Assembly (NCBI RefSeq): GCF_000496695.1
Contig: NZ_BAUJ01000039.1
Location: forward strand, 1 to 50,743
Origin: Vibrio halioticoli NBRC 102217
GTDB lineage: Bacteria; Pseudomonadota; Gammaproteobacteria; Enterobacterales; Vibrionaceae
DNA length: 50,743 bases
Direction: 5' to 3'
Below, in pieces: positions 34,963-43,363 of the stretch (positions are counted from its first letter, which is position 1; each line of letters begins with the position of its first letter). Both the position numbers and the translations under genes were made by a program. The notes beneath the pieces are model-generated. The model saw only the letters and a list, made by a program, of their open reading frames with translations. It was not told the origin of the DNA and made no database searches.

Positions 34963-35835
34963 TTAAGCGCGTAATGATGACGATTTTTTTGCTAAGTAAT
35001 TTTTATTTAGTTGGCCATAAACGATCTGTTTATAGAGGGTGATGAGCTCATGAGAGATATCTTTGGTATCTTGATACATCAGTGAAGTAGAAACTGATGT
35101 TTTATTTGTCGCAGTATTGATAGAGTTTTCTAGTTGAGCTGCGACCTTAGCTAAATTATGTTCTGTATTTGAAGTAAGATCTTGGTAACGCTGGATTTTT
35201 CTCAACAAATTATTCGCTCGCCCTAACAACAATTTTGGATTTCGTAAGCCATGCTCTATTACTGAGCTAATACAGATGCGGTATTGGGTAAGGGCATCGA
35301 CTGTATCTAATAGGCTTTGCCATTGAGAGTTGTATTCTTTTAGGTTCTCATCTTCAGTATTGATACTTCGTAGTACTGCACTATCACAACAAAACATCAA
35401 TAGACGGATGACTTGCCCGTGAGCAACAAGTTGTTTAGCAAAAGACAACTGCTCACTATTTTGGCTAAGTTCATCTAGTCGGCGAGATAAAATCCGTCTT
35501 TCAGTACGACTGCCCAAATAGGAATAATCAAGAATATCGTTGCTAATCTTATTCAGTCGTTCTTTTACGTTACTGATTCTTTTAGCATCGATCTTGTCAC
35601 CCACTACTTTCTCATAAAGATAAGAGCGGTGCTGTCTCACGGTCTCGATTGCATACAAAACAAAATCTATGCTTTGTTTTCCTTGCAATAAGGAAGATTT
35701 AAACGGTGAAGTGAAAGTTTGAGTTAACTTAGATTGTTTTGCTAAAAACATTCGGCTTGATATATCCACAACCAGATCCTTATATCTAAATATCTTCAAT
35801 ATTATTAGAGCAAGTATGATGCCAACATTTAACAC
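34963..35835 (-). CDS. Protein of unknown function, helical, one N-terminal membrane segment
   Basis: A 290-residue protein with one hydrophobic N-terminal segment (LNVGIILALIILKIF) and an otherwise helix-rich, charged sequence. The pattern IETVRQHRSYLYEKVVGD and later DALTQYRICISS loosely recalls nitrate/nitrite-sensing (NIT) helical domains, but I cannot assign it with confidence. No enzymatic motif is seen. It is bracketed by RAYT-type repeats at 34896 and at 35867 and 35967, so it may have come in, or been reshuffled, with them. No operon partner is visible. Confidence 0.6.
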   Translation of the reverse strand: MLNVGIILALIILKIFRYKDLVVDISSRMFLAKQSKLTQTFTSPFKSSLLQGKQSIDFVLYAIETVRQHRSYLYEKVVGDKIDAKRISNVKERLNKISNDILDYSYLGSRTERRILSRRLDELSQNSEQLSFAKQLVAHGQVIRLLMFCCDSAVLRSINTEDENLKEYNSQWQSLLDTVDALTQYRICISSVIEHGLRNPKLLLGRANNLLRKIQRYQDLTSNTEHNLAKVAAQLENSINTATNKTSVSTSLMYQDTKDISHELITLYKQIVYGQLNKNYLAKKSSSLRA

Positions 35836-35866
35836 ATTGTTTTTATGGGATATTTTATATTTACAA

Positions 35867-35988
35867 TTAGTGCCTGTCCTTAAATTATGAGCTTAAATGG
35901 GGCAGAGAGCCCAGATTCGGTGCAGAAATTATTGGAGCGTACCTTAGTTTAATTCGGTGAGTTTAATTCGGTGTGTGTCCTTAAATCA
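35867..35988 (+). repeat. Two RAYT-type short repeats
   Basis: TTAGTGCCTGTCCTTAAAT (35867-35885, GCCTGTCC class) and CGGTGTGTGTCCTTAAATCA (35969-35988, GTGTGTCC class) preceded by TT. A partial duplication TTTAATTCGGTG lies next to the second copy. Confidence 0.8.
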
Positions 35989-36075
35989 TTTGCTTAAGTG
36001 GTTGAAAGGATAAAGTGGCATTAGATCTTGAATCGACTAAGGTTTTTACAGGTGTTTTGAAAGTGAAGAGCGACT

Positions 36076-37863
36076 ATGCACGAAGATTGGGCTGCACTAG
36101 GTATTGCAACAGTGGGAATTGTTGGTTTGGGTTGTCAATGGTTGGCTTGGCGATTAAAACTTCCTGCCATTTTGTTTTTGCTGTTAGCTGGGATTATTGC
36201 AGGCCCGGTTACCGGTTGGTTTCAACCTCAACAAGTGATTGGTGAGCATTTTTTTGCATTGGTATCACTGGCGGTCGCGGTCATTTTGTTTGAAGGTAGT
36301 TTAACTTTACGCTTTGCTGAAATAAAGGGCGTGAGTAATACAGTGTGGGCAATTGTGTCCATTGGTGCGTTAATCTCATGGGCATTAACCAGCATCGCGA
36401 CTCACTATTTGTTAGGATTTGAATGGCCTTTAGCATTGTTATTTGGCAGTTTAACTGTGGTTACTGGCCCCACTGTTATTGTTCCGTTACTACGAACAGT
36501 TCGTCCCACTTCTCGTTTATCCAATATTCTGCGTTGGGAAGGGATCTTAATTGATCCTTTAGGTGCATTATTCGTGGTAATGGTTTACGAGTTTATTATT
36601 TCTAGCAGTTCGTCTCAAAGTGTTGAAGTATTTGGCATTATTTTAGTTATTGGCTTTGGAGTGGGAATTGCTGCGGGGGCTACGATAGCTGAACTTCTTA
36701 GACGACGTTGGTTGCCAGAATACTTACAACCGTTTGGTGTGCTAACGGTGGTGTTAGCGGTATTTGCAGGTTCAAACTATCTTGAGTCTGAATCGGGGCT
36801 ACTGACAGTGACTGTGATGGGAATATGGTTAGCAAATGCTCGAGATGTCAATATCCAGAGTATTTTACACTTTAAAGAGCATCTCACAGTTATGTTCATT
36901 ACGGGCTTGTTTATTTTGCTTGCTGCGCGCATAGATCTTGAAGATTTCCATGCTTTAGGATGGAGTGCTGTGGTGTTATTTATGGTCATTCAATTACTCT
37001 CCAGACCATTATCTATTTTTATTTCTACAGCTCGTAGTAGCTTGCATTTCAAAGAGAAATTATTTCTAGCGTGGGTGGCGCCGCGAGGTATTGTCGCAGC
37101 TTCTATTTCAGCCTTGTTTGCTATTAAGCTTTATGCATTTGGAATTGATGAAGCTAAGCTATTAGTTCCTTTAGTATTTATGGTTATCATTGGTACTGTC
37201 GTTTTACAAAGTGCTACGGCAAGACCATTGGCAAACTTTCTGGGTGTGGCGGAGCGTTCACCTAGAGGTTTTCTGATTATTGGGGCTAATGACGTTGCTC
37301 GTACTATTGCTTTAGCACTTGCAAAATATGATTTGCGTGTGGTGGTTACGGACTCAAACTGGGATTACATTAGTCAAGCTAAGATGTCAGGGTTGGAGTT
37401 TTATTATGGTAATCCTACGTCCAGCCATGCGGATGAGTATTTAGATTTGATTGGGGTGGGGCATGTGGTTGCCCTAAGTCCTGATAAACATTTTAATATT
37501 ATGGCATGTATGCAGTATTTATCTGATTTCGGAGAGAATAGAGTTTTTTGCCTTAAAGATCTAAAAAGTGATGATGCAGATAAACATTCGGTTAGCAAAG
37601 GATCTTTTGGACAAATACTGTTTGATGGAAAACACAGCTTTAAAAAGCTCGCAAGCCTAATCAACCAAGGTGCGGAGGTTAAACATACTACGTTAAGTGG
37701 GGCTTTTACGTATAAAGACTATTTAAATCAATACCAAGATGCATTATTGCAACCACTTTTTGTGGTGACTGTCCTTAAAAGGATTCATATGGTCAGTGAC
37801 CACACTTCATTTTCACCGCAACCAGGGGAAACGGTAGTTTCACTTATAAAAGCAGCGGAGTAG
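36076..37863 (+). CDS. CPA1 (NhaP-type) cation/proton antiporter with C-terminal RCK/TrkA domain
   Basis: A 595-residue membrane protein. About 12 helices (1-385) open with KLPAILFLLLAGIIAGP, typical of CPA1 antiporters, and include VAPRGIVAASISALFAIK. A Rossmann-like RCK_N domain (about 395-510, GFLIIGANDVARTIALALAKYD) and a short RCK_C-like tail (about 545-595) follow. It probably exchanges Na+ or K+ for protons under control of a nucleotide ligand. The frame is open upstream but the ATG at 36076 gives the normal family start. A repeat-like sequence of the RAYT type lies inside the coding region at 37762-37786. No terminator was seen before the nitroreductase. Confidence 0.87.
   Translation: MHEDWAALGIATVGIVGLGCQWLAWRLKLPAILFLLLAGIIAGPVTGWFQPQQVIGEHFFALVSLAVAVILFEGSLTLRFAEIKGVSNTVWAIVSIGALISWALTSIATHYLLGFEWPLALLFGSLTVVTGPTVIVPLLRTVRPTSRLSNILRWEGILIDPLGALFVVMVYEFIISSSSSQSVEVFGIILVIGFGVGIAAGATIAELLRRRWLPEYLQPFGVLTVVLAVFAGSNYLESESGLLTVTVMGIWLANARDVNIQSILHFKEHLTVMFITGLFILLAARIDLEDFHALGWSAVVLFMVIQLLSRPLSIFISTARSSLHFKEKLFLAWVAPRGIVAASISALFAIKLYAFGIDEAKLLVPLVFMVIIGTVVLQSATARPLANFLGVAERSPRGFLIIGANDVARTIALALAKYDLRVVVTDSNWDYISQAKMSGLEFYYGNPTSSHADEYLDLIGVGHVVALSPDKHFNIMACMQYLSDFGENRVFCLKDLKSDDADKHSVSKGSFGQILFDGKHSFKKLASLINQGAEVKHTTLSGAFTYKDYLNQYQDALLQPLFVVTVLKRIHMVSDHTSFSPQPGETVVSLIKAAE
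37762..37786 (+). repeat. RAYT-type repeat-like sequence inside the antiporter gene
   Basis: It reads GGTGACTGTCCTTAAAAGG (37764-37782) followed by ATTC, matching intergenic copies (CTGTCCTTAAAAGGATT core) but translated as part of the RCK tail (VVTVLKRIHM). This is either a domesticated repeat or a chance match. Confidence 0.5.
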
Positions 37864-38039
37864 ATGTTTTTTGCTCATACATAATCCTAACTACAGATAG
37901 CAATCAGGAAGTAGCATTACTATGAGTAAAATCATTATGGAATATATAACCAATAATGATTGGATTAAATGAATCTTTTCGATGTCTCTTGAACCTCGTA
38001 ATATGCACGCCATCGACAACGCTTATGAGGAATTTCTAC

Positions 38040-38699
38040 ATGTCGCATCCAATCATTAAAGATCTAAACAGCCGTTATACAGCTAAAAAATACGACGCAA
38101 GCAAACGTATTTCTGCTGAAGATATGGAAGTGCTAAAAGAAGCTATTCGTTTATCTGCATCTTCAATTAACTCACAACCTTGGAAATTTGTTGTGATTGA
38201 AAGTGAAGCAGCTAAGCAGCGTTTTCATGACACTTTTGCCAATATGCACCAGTTTAATCAACCACATGCAAAAGAAGCGTCACACATTATTCTATTTGCA
38301 CATAACCCAAAATATACCAAAGATGACTACCGTAAGGTCGTTGATGTTGAAGTTAGCTCAGGCCACCTTCCAGCCGACATGTATGACAATATGCTAAATG
38401 GTGCATTTGGTTTTGTGGATTTAAATACTGACGAAACTGGCTTTAACGGCAGTTGGACCAAGGCACAGACTTACATTGCAGTGGGTAATACATTACATAC
38501 TTTAGCTCGTATGGGGATTGCCTCTACGCCGATGGAAGGTGTGGATCCAAAACTTATTGGTGAAATATTTGCCGAAGAATTGGGTGATTATCAATGTGAT
38601 TTTGCTTTGGCAATTGGTTATCACCTTGACGGTGAGGATTATAACTACGGTAAACCTAAAGCACGCTTAGCTGCTGAAGATGTGATTACTGTTATTTAG
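38040..38699 (+). CDS. NfsB-like oxygen-insensitive nitroreductase
   Basis: A cytoplasmic FMN-dependent NAD(P)H nitroreductase of 219 residues. RYTAKKYD near the N terminus and SSINSQPWKFVV are the usual FMN-binding parts of the NfsB group, and the C-terminal half carries GIASTPMEGVDP. The frame is open 28 codons further to 37956, but the ATG at 38040 (MSHPIIKDL) has GAGG upstream and gives the family length (E. coli NfsB 217). It is a single gene ending in a terminator. It is not evidently linked to alginate. Confidence 0.88.
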   Translation: MSHPIIKDLNSRYTAKKYDASKRISAEDMEVLKEAIRLSASSINSQPWKFVVIESEAAKQRFHDTFANMHQFNQPHAKEASHIILFAHNPKYTKDDYRKVVDVEVSSGHLPADMYDNMLNGAFGFVDLNTDETGFNGSWTKAQTYIAVGNTLHTLARMGIASTPMEGVDPKLIGEIFAEELGDYQCDFALAIGYHLDGEDYNYGKPKARLAAEDVITVI

Positions 38700-38722
38700 T
38701 CGTAAACCAAAAAAGATTCAAC

Positions 38723-38750
38723 AAAGGCTAGGTGTAAACCTGGCCTTTTT
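38723..38750 (+). terminator. Intrinsic terminator of the nitroreductase gene
   Basis: The stem AAAGGCTAGGT/ACCTGGCCTTT (38723-38733 with 38738-38748, one G-T pair) is followed by T. Confidence 0.88.
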
Positions 38751-38805
38751 GTGTTTGTTATAGGGTAAATGCTTTGATTGCTTTTGATTAAATTTGGTAA
38801 GTAAA

Positions 38806-38826
38806 TTCGGTGCCTGTCCTTAAATC
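38806..38826 (+). repeat. RAYT-type short repeat (GCCTGTCC class)
   Basis: CGGTGCCTGTCCTTAAATC (38808-38826) preceded by TT. It ends 14 bp before the CRP site of the SDR gene. Confidence 0.8.
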
Positions 38827-38839
38827 TTGATTCAAAATT

Positions 38840-38900
38840 TGTGAGATATGGCACAGAGATCTTATATACCTATTTAAATAAAAAGCATATTGTATTACAA
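38840..38900 (+). promoter_or_regulatory. CRP site and operator of the SDR gene
   Basis: TGTGA-N6-GCACA (38840-38855, 9 of 10) and a perfect operator TTGTATTACAA (38890-38900). The centre distance of 47.5 bp equals that at the PL17 promoter. This ties the SDR to the alginate regulon. Confidence 0.7.
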
Positions 38901-39009
38901 TTATGCCAGTTGCTAAAAGTGTGTTGAGTTTGCCTATCTGTTTAAGGCTTATTTATTGAATTACTAGCACTTTTAGTGAAGCCTAAAATTAAACAAAGAG
39001 AACATCAAT

Positions 39010-39765
39010 ATGTCTAATAAAGTAGCATTTATCTCAGGCGCAACTGGAGGCATCGGCTTTCAAGTTGCAAAACGTCTTGGTCAAGATGGATACACAGTCG
39101 TTCTTAACGGCATCGAAGATGACAAAGGCGCAGAGCGTCTAGTTGAGCTTAAAGAAGCTGGTATCGAAGCTGAGTACTACGGTTTTGACGTAACTGATGA
39201 GCATGCTGTAACAGCTAACATCAACGCTATTGGCGAAAAATACGGTCAAATCGACGTTGTAGTGAACAACGCTGGTGGTCTAGGTGGTCGTAGCCCAATC
39301 GAAGGTATGGAAACTGATTTCTTCCGTAAAGTAATGGCTCTTAACCTTGATAGCGCATTCTTTGTATCTCGTGCTGCAATCCCATTCTTGAAGAAGTCTG
39401 ACAATGCGTCAATCATCAACTTTACTTCAAACGCGGCTTGGAACGCTGGTGGCCCTGGTGCTGGTATCTACGGTACTTCTAAAGCTGCAGTACACACTCT
39501 AACACGCGCACTAGCTAAAGAACTTGCTCCTGCAAACATCCGTGTTAATGCTGTATCTCCTGGTACTATCGATACTCCATTCCACGCACAAATCAAAGCG
39601 ACTAAGCCAGAAGTATTCGCTTCTTGGGCTAACAGCATTATGCTAGGTCGTCTAGGTCAACCAGAAGAAGTAGCATCTGCAATTTCTTTCCTAGTAAGCA
39701 AAGATGCTTCGTTCATCACTGCTGAAACGCTACAAATCGGTGGTGGTCAAGCTCTAGGTATTTAA
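39010..39765 (+). CDS. SDR oxidoreductase, probable DEH reductase (A1-R-like)
   Basis: A 251-residue classical short-chain dehydrogenase. The cofactor motif is GATGGIG (10-16), the NNAG motif is at 86-89, and the active residues are Ser140, Tyr154 and Lys158 (YGTSK). SDR proteins of this type (A1-R of Sphingomonas) reduce DEH, the keto-uronate from alginate monomers, to 2-keto-3-deoxygluconate, the substrate of KdgK. That role is inferred: the gene lies about 6 kb from the alginate genes proper but has a perfect locus operator and a CRP site at the PL17 spacing. No other DEH reductase gene is seen in the window, which supports the assignment. Other carbonyl substrates remain possible. Confidence 0.8.
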   Translation: MSNKVAFISGATGGIGFQVAKRLGQDGYTVVLNGIEDDKGAERLVELKEAGIEAEYYGFDVTDEHAVTANINAIGEKYGQIDVVVNNAGGLGGRSPIEGMETDFFRKVMALNLDSAFFVSRAAIPFLKKSDNASIINFTSNAAWNAGGPGAGIYGTSKAAVHTLTRALAKELAPANIRVNAVSPGTIDTPFHAQIKATKPEVFASWANSIMLGRLGQPEEVASAISFLVSKDASFITAETLQIGGGQALGI

Positions 39766-39806
39766 TTACCGTTTTAAACTCATCTTTAGTTTAAATGCTT
39801 GAATAG

Positions 39807-39842
39807 AAACAGTAGGTCTTGATAAAAGGTCTACTGTTTTTT
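39807..39842 (+). terminator. Intrinsic terminator of the SDR gene
   Basis: AAACAGTAG (39807-39815) pairs with CTACTGTTT (39831-39839) and is followed by T. Confidence 0.8.
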
Positions 39843-39857
39843 ATATGCCTTAGATAA

Positions 39858-39879
39858 TTTTAAGGGACACACACCAAAT
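39858..39879 (-). repeat. RAYT-type short repeat, inverted copy at the left side of the RAYT gene
   Basis: On the minus strand it reads ATTTGGTGTGTGTCCCTTAA (39879 down to 39860). It is the only copy in this orientation in the window and forms an inverted pair with the copies at 41203-41250, with the RAYT gene between. Confidence 0.8.
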
Positions 39880-40052
39880 AAAAATTTAGAGTTATATCTG
39901 AATATCTTATGCAATGTATTCTTATTAGAAGCTTGTTGAGCTTTTACTTCGCAGCTTTGCGTATGTGTGAATTGGTATAGTAGACCATTTTAAGAACGGT
40001 ACGTTTTATTCGGTAAGCTCTTTATCTTTGCATTTAAATAGTGAAAATATGC

Positions 40053-41021
40053 TTAATTTAGCCAATACATGTGTATCTTCGATTTACCTAGCAGTAACTT
40101 CGCATGTTCAATTTCATATAGCCTTGTACTGATTGCTGTTGTTCGGCGATGTTCTAGATGAGCGCAAACGTTAACCCAGTTTCGTTGATTAAAGCTAAGT
40201 CTTTGTAAGATAGGGGGCAGAGTATGCTCCATAGATGCTTTTCCTTCTCTGAATTCTTGTGCAGTCCAGTCCACTAATTCAATATAATCCATCAGCTTAA
40301 ATGGAATACCTCGTTGAGTTTCGTCGCTTGAATTACCAATAAACGGACATAGGTAATTTGGTGTAATGCTGCCACTTCCGAGCGCATCTAACCTAGCCTT
40401 GATTGATGTATATTCAGATTCTTCAGGTGTTTTAGCAGTACTTGATCTGACTGGATTCAGATCGACATAAGCCATTGCAGCTAAAAGTGCTTGGTCATCA
40501 AGTAATGCTTGGCTTTTAAAACGACTCTCCCAAAAATGCCCTTTGCAGTTATCTTCTCTGTTAGCTCTACATGCAATTTCAAAATTTAAGTCTTTCATAA
40601 ACCAACTTAAATCCCATAATCTAGTTCGCCAGAGTTCAATGATTTTATTGCATTTTTCTTCTTCAGCAGGGTTAGTTAGTTCTTTCTTTAACCAGCGTTT
40701 TATCAATAAAGGAAGTTTGTGATCAAGGCTCCACCTTTCTACAATCTCAAGCTGTGATAAATCTAACGCTTTGTTTTTATTGATATATAAGACTAGATGG
40801 TAATGGTTGCTCATGATGGCGTAGGCACAAACATCGATACAATAACAGTATGTCAAAGCAATAAGCTTTTGCTCGACCCATTGCTTTCTATGGTTGTAAC
40901 AAGTGCGGTTTTTGTAGTCGTGACCGCATAAATAACTTTGTCGGACACATCGAGATACACAGTGGTAGTAGGGTGTAGCGTCAATCGATACTAGTTGTTT
41001 GCGTGCAGTAGTCATGTTCAT
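40053..41021 (-). CDS. REP-associated tyrosine transposase (RAYT, Y1/HUH family)
   Basis: A 322-residue single-strand transposase-like protein of the IS200/RAYT group. The HUH motif is in SNHYHLV (His73 and His75). A tyrosine in AMAYVDLNPVR (Tyr185) is the probable nucleophile. GHFWESRFKSQALLDD is typical of the family. RAYTs are single-copy, usually vertically inherited enzymes that act on short dispersed repeats. Here the gene is flanked by inverted copies of GGTGTGTGTCC (39858 and 41203-41250), and similar repeats occur at some dozen other places over about 19 kb to its left. That makes those repeats its likely substrate. The frame is complete, with an extended C-terminal part (about 200-322) of unknown role. 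Confidence 0.88.
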   Translation of the reverse strand: MNMTTARKQLVSIDATPYYHCVSRCVRQSYLCGHDYKNRTCYNHRKQWVEQKLIALTYCYCIDVCAYAIMSNHYHLVLYINKNKALDLSQLEIVERWSLDHKLPLLIKRWLKKELTNPAEEEKCNKIIELWRTRLWDLSWFMKDLNFEIACRANREDNCKGHFWESRFKSQALLDDQALLAAMAYVDLNPVRSSTAKTPEESEYTSIKARLDALGSGSITPNYLCPFIGNSSDETQRGIPFKLMDYIELVDWTAQEFREGKASMEHTLPPILQRLSFNQRNWVNVCAHLEHRRTTAISTRLYEIEHAKLLLGKSKIHMYWLN

Positions 41022-41202
41022 TAACTCTTAAAAAAATCAGATAGAGTTTATTTAGCTGTTAATGGATGAGAAATCACGGTATTAGTTAGAAAATCATACT
41101 GTATTTGGTACTTTAAAGGGCTAATGTATGGACTTTTATACGGGACTGTCCTCGAATGTAAAAAGCGATTCTTTATTTCTCAAGTCGAATTATGATAAGT
41201 CG

Positions 41203-41250
41203 ATTTGGTGTGTGTCCTGAAAAGGATTCGGTGTGTGTCCCTAAAAAAGG
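41203..41250 (+). repeat. Two adjacent RAYT-type short repeats at the right side of the RAYT gene
   Basis: ATTTGGTGTGTGTCCTGAAA (41203-41222) is followed by CGGTGTGTGTCCCTAAAAAA (41229-41248). The first shares 15 exact bases with the inverted copy at 39858. The second overlaps the U-tract region of the nadE terminator. Confidence 0.85.
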
Positions 41251-41276
41251 GAAGAGCCACTCAATCTTGAGTGGCT
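41242..41276 (-). terminator. Intrinsic terminator of nadE
   Basis: The stem AGCCACTCA/TGAGTGGCT (41255-41263 with 41268-41276). On the minus strand a T run follows after a few bases, contributed by the A run of the RAYT-type repeat. Confidence 0.7.
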
Positions 41277-41291
41277 ATTTTAAACAATAAC

Positions 41292-42119
41292 TTAATCGTA
41301 AATTGTTGGGATGGGTTGGCGCTTGTGTTGGGTGCGTTTGTAGATGTCGATGATAGTTTGTTTTGCATCTTCAGCTAGAGGTTTTCCTTCTAGGAAGTTG
41401 TCGATATCATCGTAAGTAACGCTTAGTGCGTCTTCATCGGCTTTTTGTGGGTCAAGTTCCTCAAGATCGGCGGTAGGGACTTTAGTGACTAATTGCTCTG
41501 GTGCACCTAGTGTTTTTGCTAATTGACGAACTTGGCGTTTGCTTAGGCCAAACAAAGGCGCAAGATCGCAAGCTCCGTCACCAAACTTGGTGTAGAAACC
41601 GGTAATATTTTCAGCAGAATGATCCGTACCAAGCACTAAGCCGCCAACGTATCCTGCAATTTGGTATTGAGCCTGCATGCGTGCACGTGCTTTTAAATTA
41701 CCTTTTACGAAGTCAATTTTTTCAGCAGATTCAGGCATTAGACCTGTACCTTCTAGAGCGACAGAAGTGGCGGCGTGCATTCCGTCAACACCTGCTGCGA
41801 TATTTACGGCAACCGAATGGCTTGGCTTGATAAAAGAGAGCGCAAGTTGCGCTTCATCTTCGTCTTTTTGTTCTGCGTAAGGTAGACGCACAGCAATAAA
41901 TTGGTAGTTGTCATCAGACTCTTGATTGAGCTGATCAACCGCAACTTGCGCTAAGCGACCACAAGTTGTTGAATCAACACCGCCACTAATACCAAGTACC
42001 ACTGACTTACAGCCAGCTTCCAGCATTTTCTGCTTGATAAAATTTACACGTCGTTCAATTTCAAAATCGACGTCGATGCTTGGGAGTACGCGCATTTCTT
42101 GGCGAATTTTCTGTTCCAT
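41292..42119 (-). CDS. nadE: NH3-dependent NAD+ synthetase
   Basis: A cytoplasmic enzyme of 275 residues that converts nicotinate adenine dinucleotide to NAD+ using ammonia and ATP. The ATP-pyrophosphatase P-loop SGGVDS (45-50) and the substrate loop [20 protein letters not shown] are present. The length matches bacterial NadE without a glutaminase domain. It is divergent from a NadD-like gene at 42214, so two steps of NAD synthesis lie side by side. Confidence 0.94.
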   Translation of the reverse strand: MEQKIRQEMRVLPSIDVDFEIERRVNFIKQKMLEAGCKSVVLGISGGVDSTTCGRLAQVAVDQLNQESDDNYQFIAVRLPYAEQKDEDEAQLALSFIKPSHSVAVNIAAGVDGMHAATSVALEGTGLMPESAEKIDFVKGNLKARARMQAQYQIAGYVGGLVLGTDHSAENITGFYTKFGDGACDLAPLFGLSKRQVRQLAKTLGAPEQLVTKVPTADLEELDPQKADEDALSVTYDDIDNFLEGKPLAEDAKQTIIDIYKRTQHKRQPIPTIYD

Positions 42120-42213
42120 TAGTTAAATGTCCTAAATATTCAAAGGCAACTTTTGATATCATATTGCAAATTCTCATTCGGCTCAATTTTCCAAAGCATA
42201 GAGGGCAATAATA

Positions 42214-42738
42214 ATGAAAAAAATAGCGGTATTTGGCAGTGCCTTCAACCCCCCAAGTTATGGTCATTTGAGTGTAATTGAGCGTTTGTCCCATTTTGAA
42301 CAAGTATTATTAGTGCCCAGTATCGCGCATGCTTGGGGAAAGCAGATGTTAGACTATGCAGAACGCTGCACTATGATTGAAGGTTTTATTAGTGATATTC
42401 CCTGCCGCAATGTAACCCTGTCACGTATTGAGCAAAGACTAAATGGGCAATCAGAGGGCAGTATTACCACTTTTCAAGTACTAAGCGCTCTGCAAGCCGA
42501 ACATACAGACGCAGAGTTAACCTTTGTGATGGGGCCGGATAATTTATTTAATTTTGCAAAATTTGCTAAAGCTGAACAGATAATGAAACACTGGAACGTA
42601 TTAGCATGCCCAGAAACCACCGCTATACGCAGTACTGAAATACGTGAAAAACTTGCACAGCATCAAGATATTAACCATTTGACGACCAAAAGCGTCGTTA
42701 AAATATTGCAAAATCAACACTTCTACCGCACAATTTAA
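42214..42738 (+). CDS. NadD-like nicotinate/nicotinamide-nucleotide adenylyltransferase
   Basis: A 174-residue nucleotidyltransferase-fold protein. It opens with KKIAVFGSAFNPPSYGH, the dinucleotide-binding signature (GxFxPxxxGH), and ends with IRSTEIREKL, the ISSTxIR motif. VMGPDNLFNF is the adenine/phosphate loop. It should join a pyridine mononucleotide with AMP, giving the substrate of NadE. It is shorter than E. coli NadD, and many Vibrio carry a second true nadD elsewhere, so preference for NMN or NaMN is uncertain. Confidence 0.85.
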   Translation: MKKIAVFGSAFNPPSYGHLSVIERLSHFEQVLLVPSIAHAWGKQMLDYAERCTMIEGFISDIPCRNVTLSRIEQRLNGQSEGSITTFQVLSALQAEHTDAELTFVMGPDNLFNFAKFAKAEQIMKHWNVLACPETTAIRSTEIREKLAQHQDINHLTTKSVVKILQNQHFYRTI

Positions 42739-42784
42739 CATTATTCTGACAGAACTCTAAAAACCAAAAGGACACTTGGATTAA

Positions 42785-43264
42785 GTGACACGATTAAATG
42801 CGACAGTAGCACTGGTATGTGGCACTTTTATGGCAGGAGCTCCTGAGGCTTGTGTTTTTGATCGCGATCCAACCAGAACCATCGTTTTGGTTAATTCTAC
42901 TTTAGAGCTCTGTGATGAGATTATCGACACCGTCGATGAAATCGTTGACGATCTGCTAGTGACTACTCATTTAAAAGACGAACCCACTACATTAGATTAC
43001 TGGTCGGACTGGATGTTGAAAAATGTCGACGATCCTCTTGTCACCCAGCGTGTCGAAGAAAGCTTTTTTGGCCTTGGGGTGTATCGTCCTGCAGAAATGG
43101 CCACTAATGATGCTGAACTTTCGTATGAAGAGATAATAAAAACATACGGGGTTCAACTAAGTGTGGGCATTGGTGAAAAAGATAAACCCCGTGTACGATT
43201 AGACTATCAATGGCATGAACACTTTGAAGATGTAGTCCATGTTCAATTAGAAGTGCCGTTTTAA
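42785..43264 (+). CDS. Protein of unknown function (159 aa)
   Basis: A small, acidic, soluble protein with no signal peptide or membrane segment that I can trust and no motif that I recognise. The start is GTG with AGGA about 12 nt upstream, since no in-frame ATG is near. It lies 46 bp after the NadD-like gene on the same strand, so co-transcription is possible. Codon use is like that of its neighbours. Confidence 0.65.
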   Translation: MTRLNATVALVCGTFMAGAPEACVFDRDPTRTIVLVNSTLELCDEIIDTVDEIVDDLLVTTHLKDEPTTLDYWSDWMLKNVDDPLVTQRVEESFFGLGVYRPAEMATNDAELSYEEIIKTYGVQLSVGIGEKDKPRVRLDYQWHEHFEDVVHVQLEVPF

Positions 43265-43363
43265 AGATTCACTCGTCAGGTCCATTCTCGTACCCTCACG
43301 AGTTTTTCCGTGTACGAAAATCCCTAATATCAACTATTTAAACGCTCTAACAATCAAGTCTAA

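Noticed and set aside
41142..41151. GGGACTGTCC at 41142 and similar at 49012-49021
   Set aside because: They resemble the RAYT-type repeats only over TGTCC and lack the GGTG start and TTAAA tail; too short to include.
42061..42303. 80-residue minus-strand frame over the nadE/nadD-like junction
   Set aside because: It overlaps both flanking genes, and its sequence has no family features.
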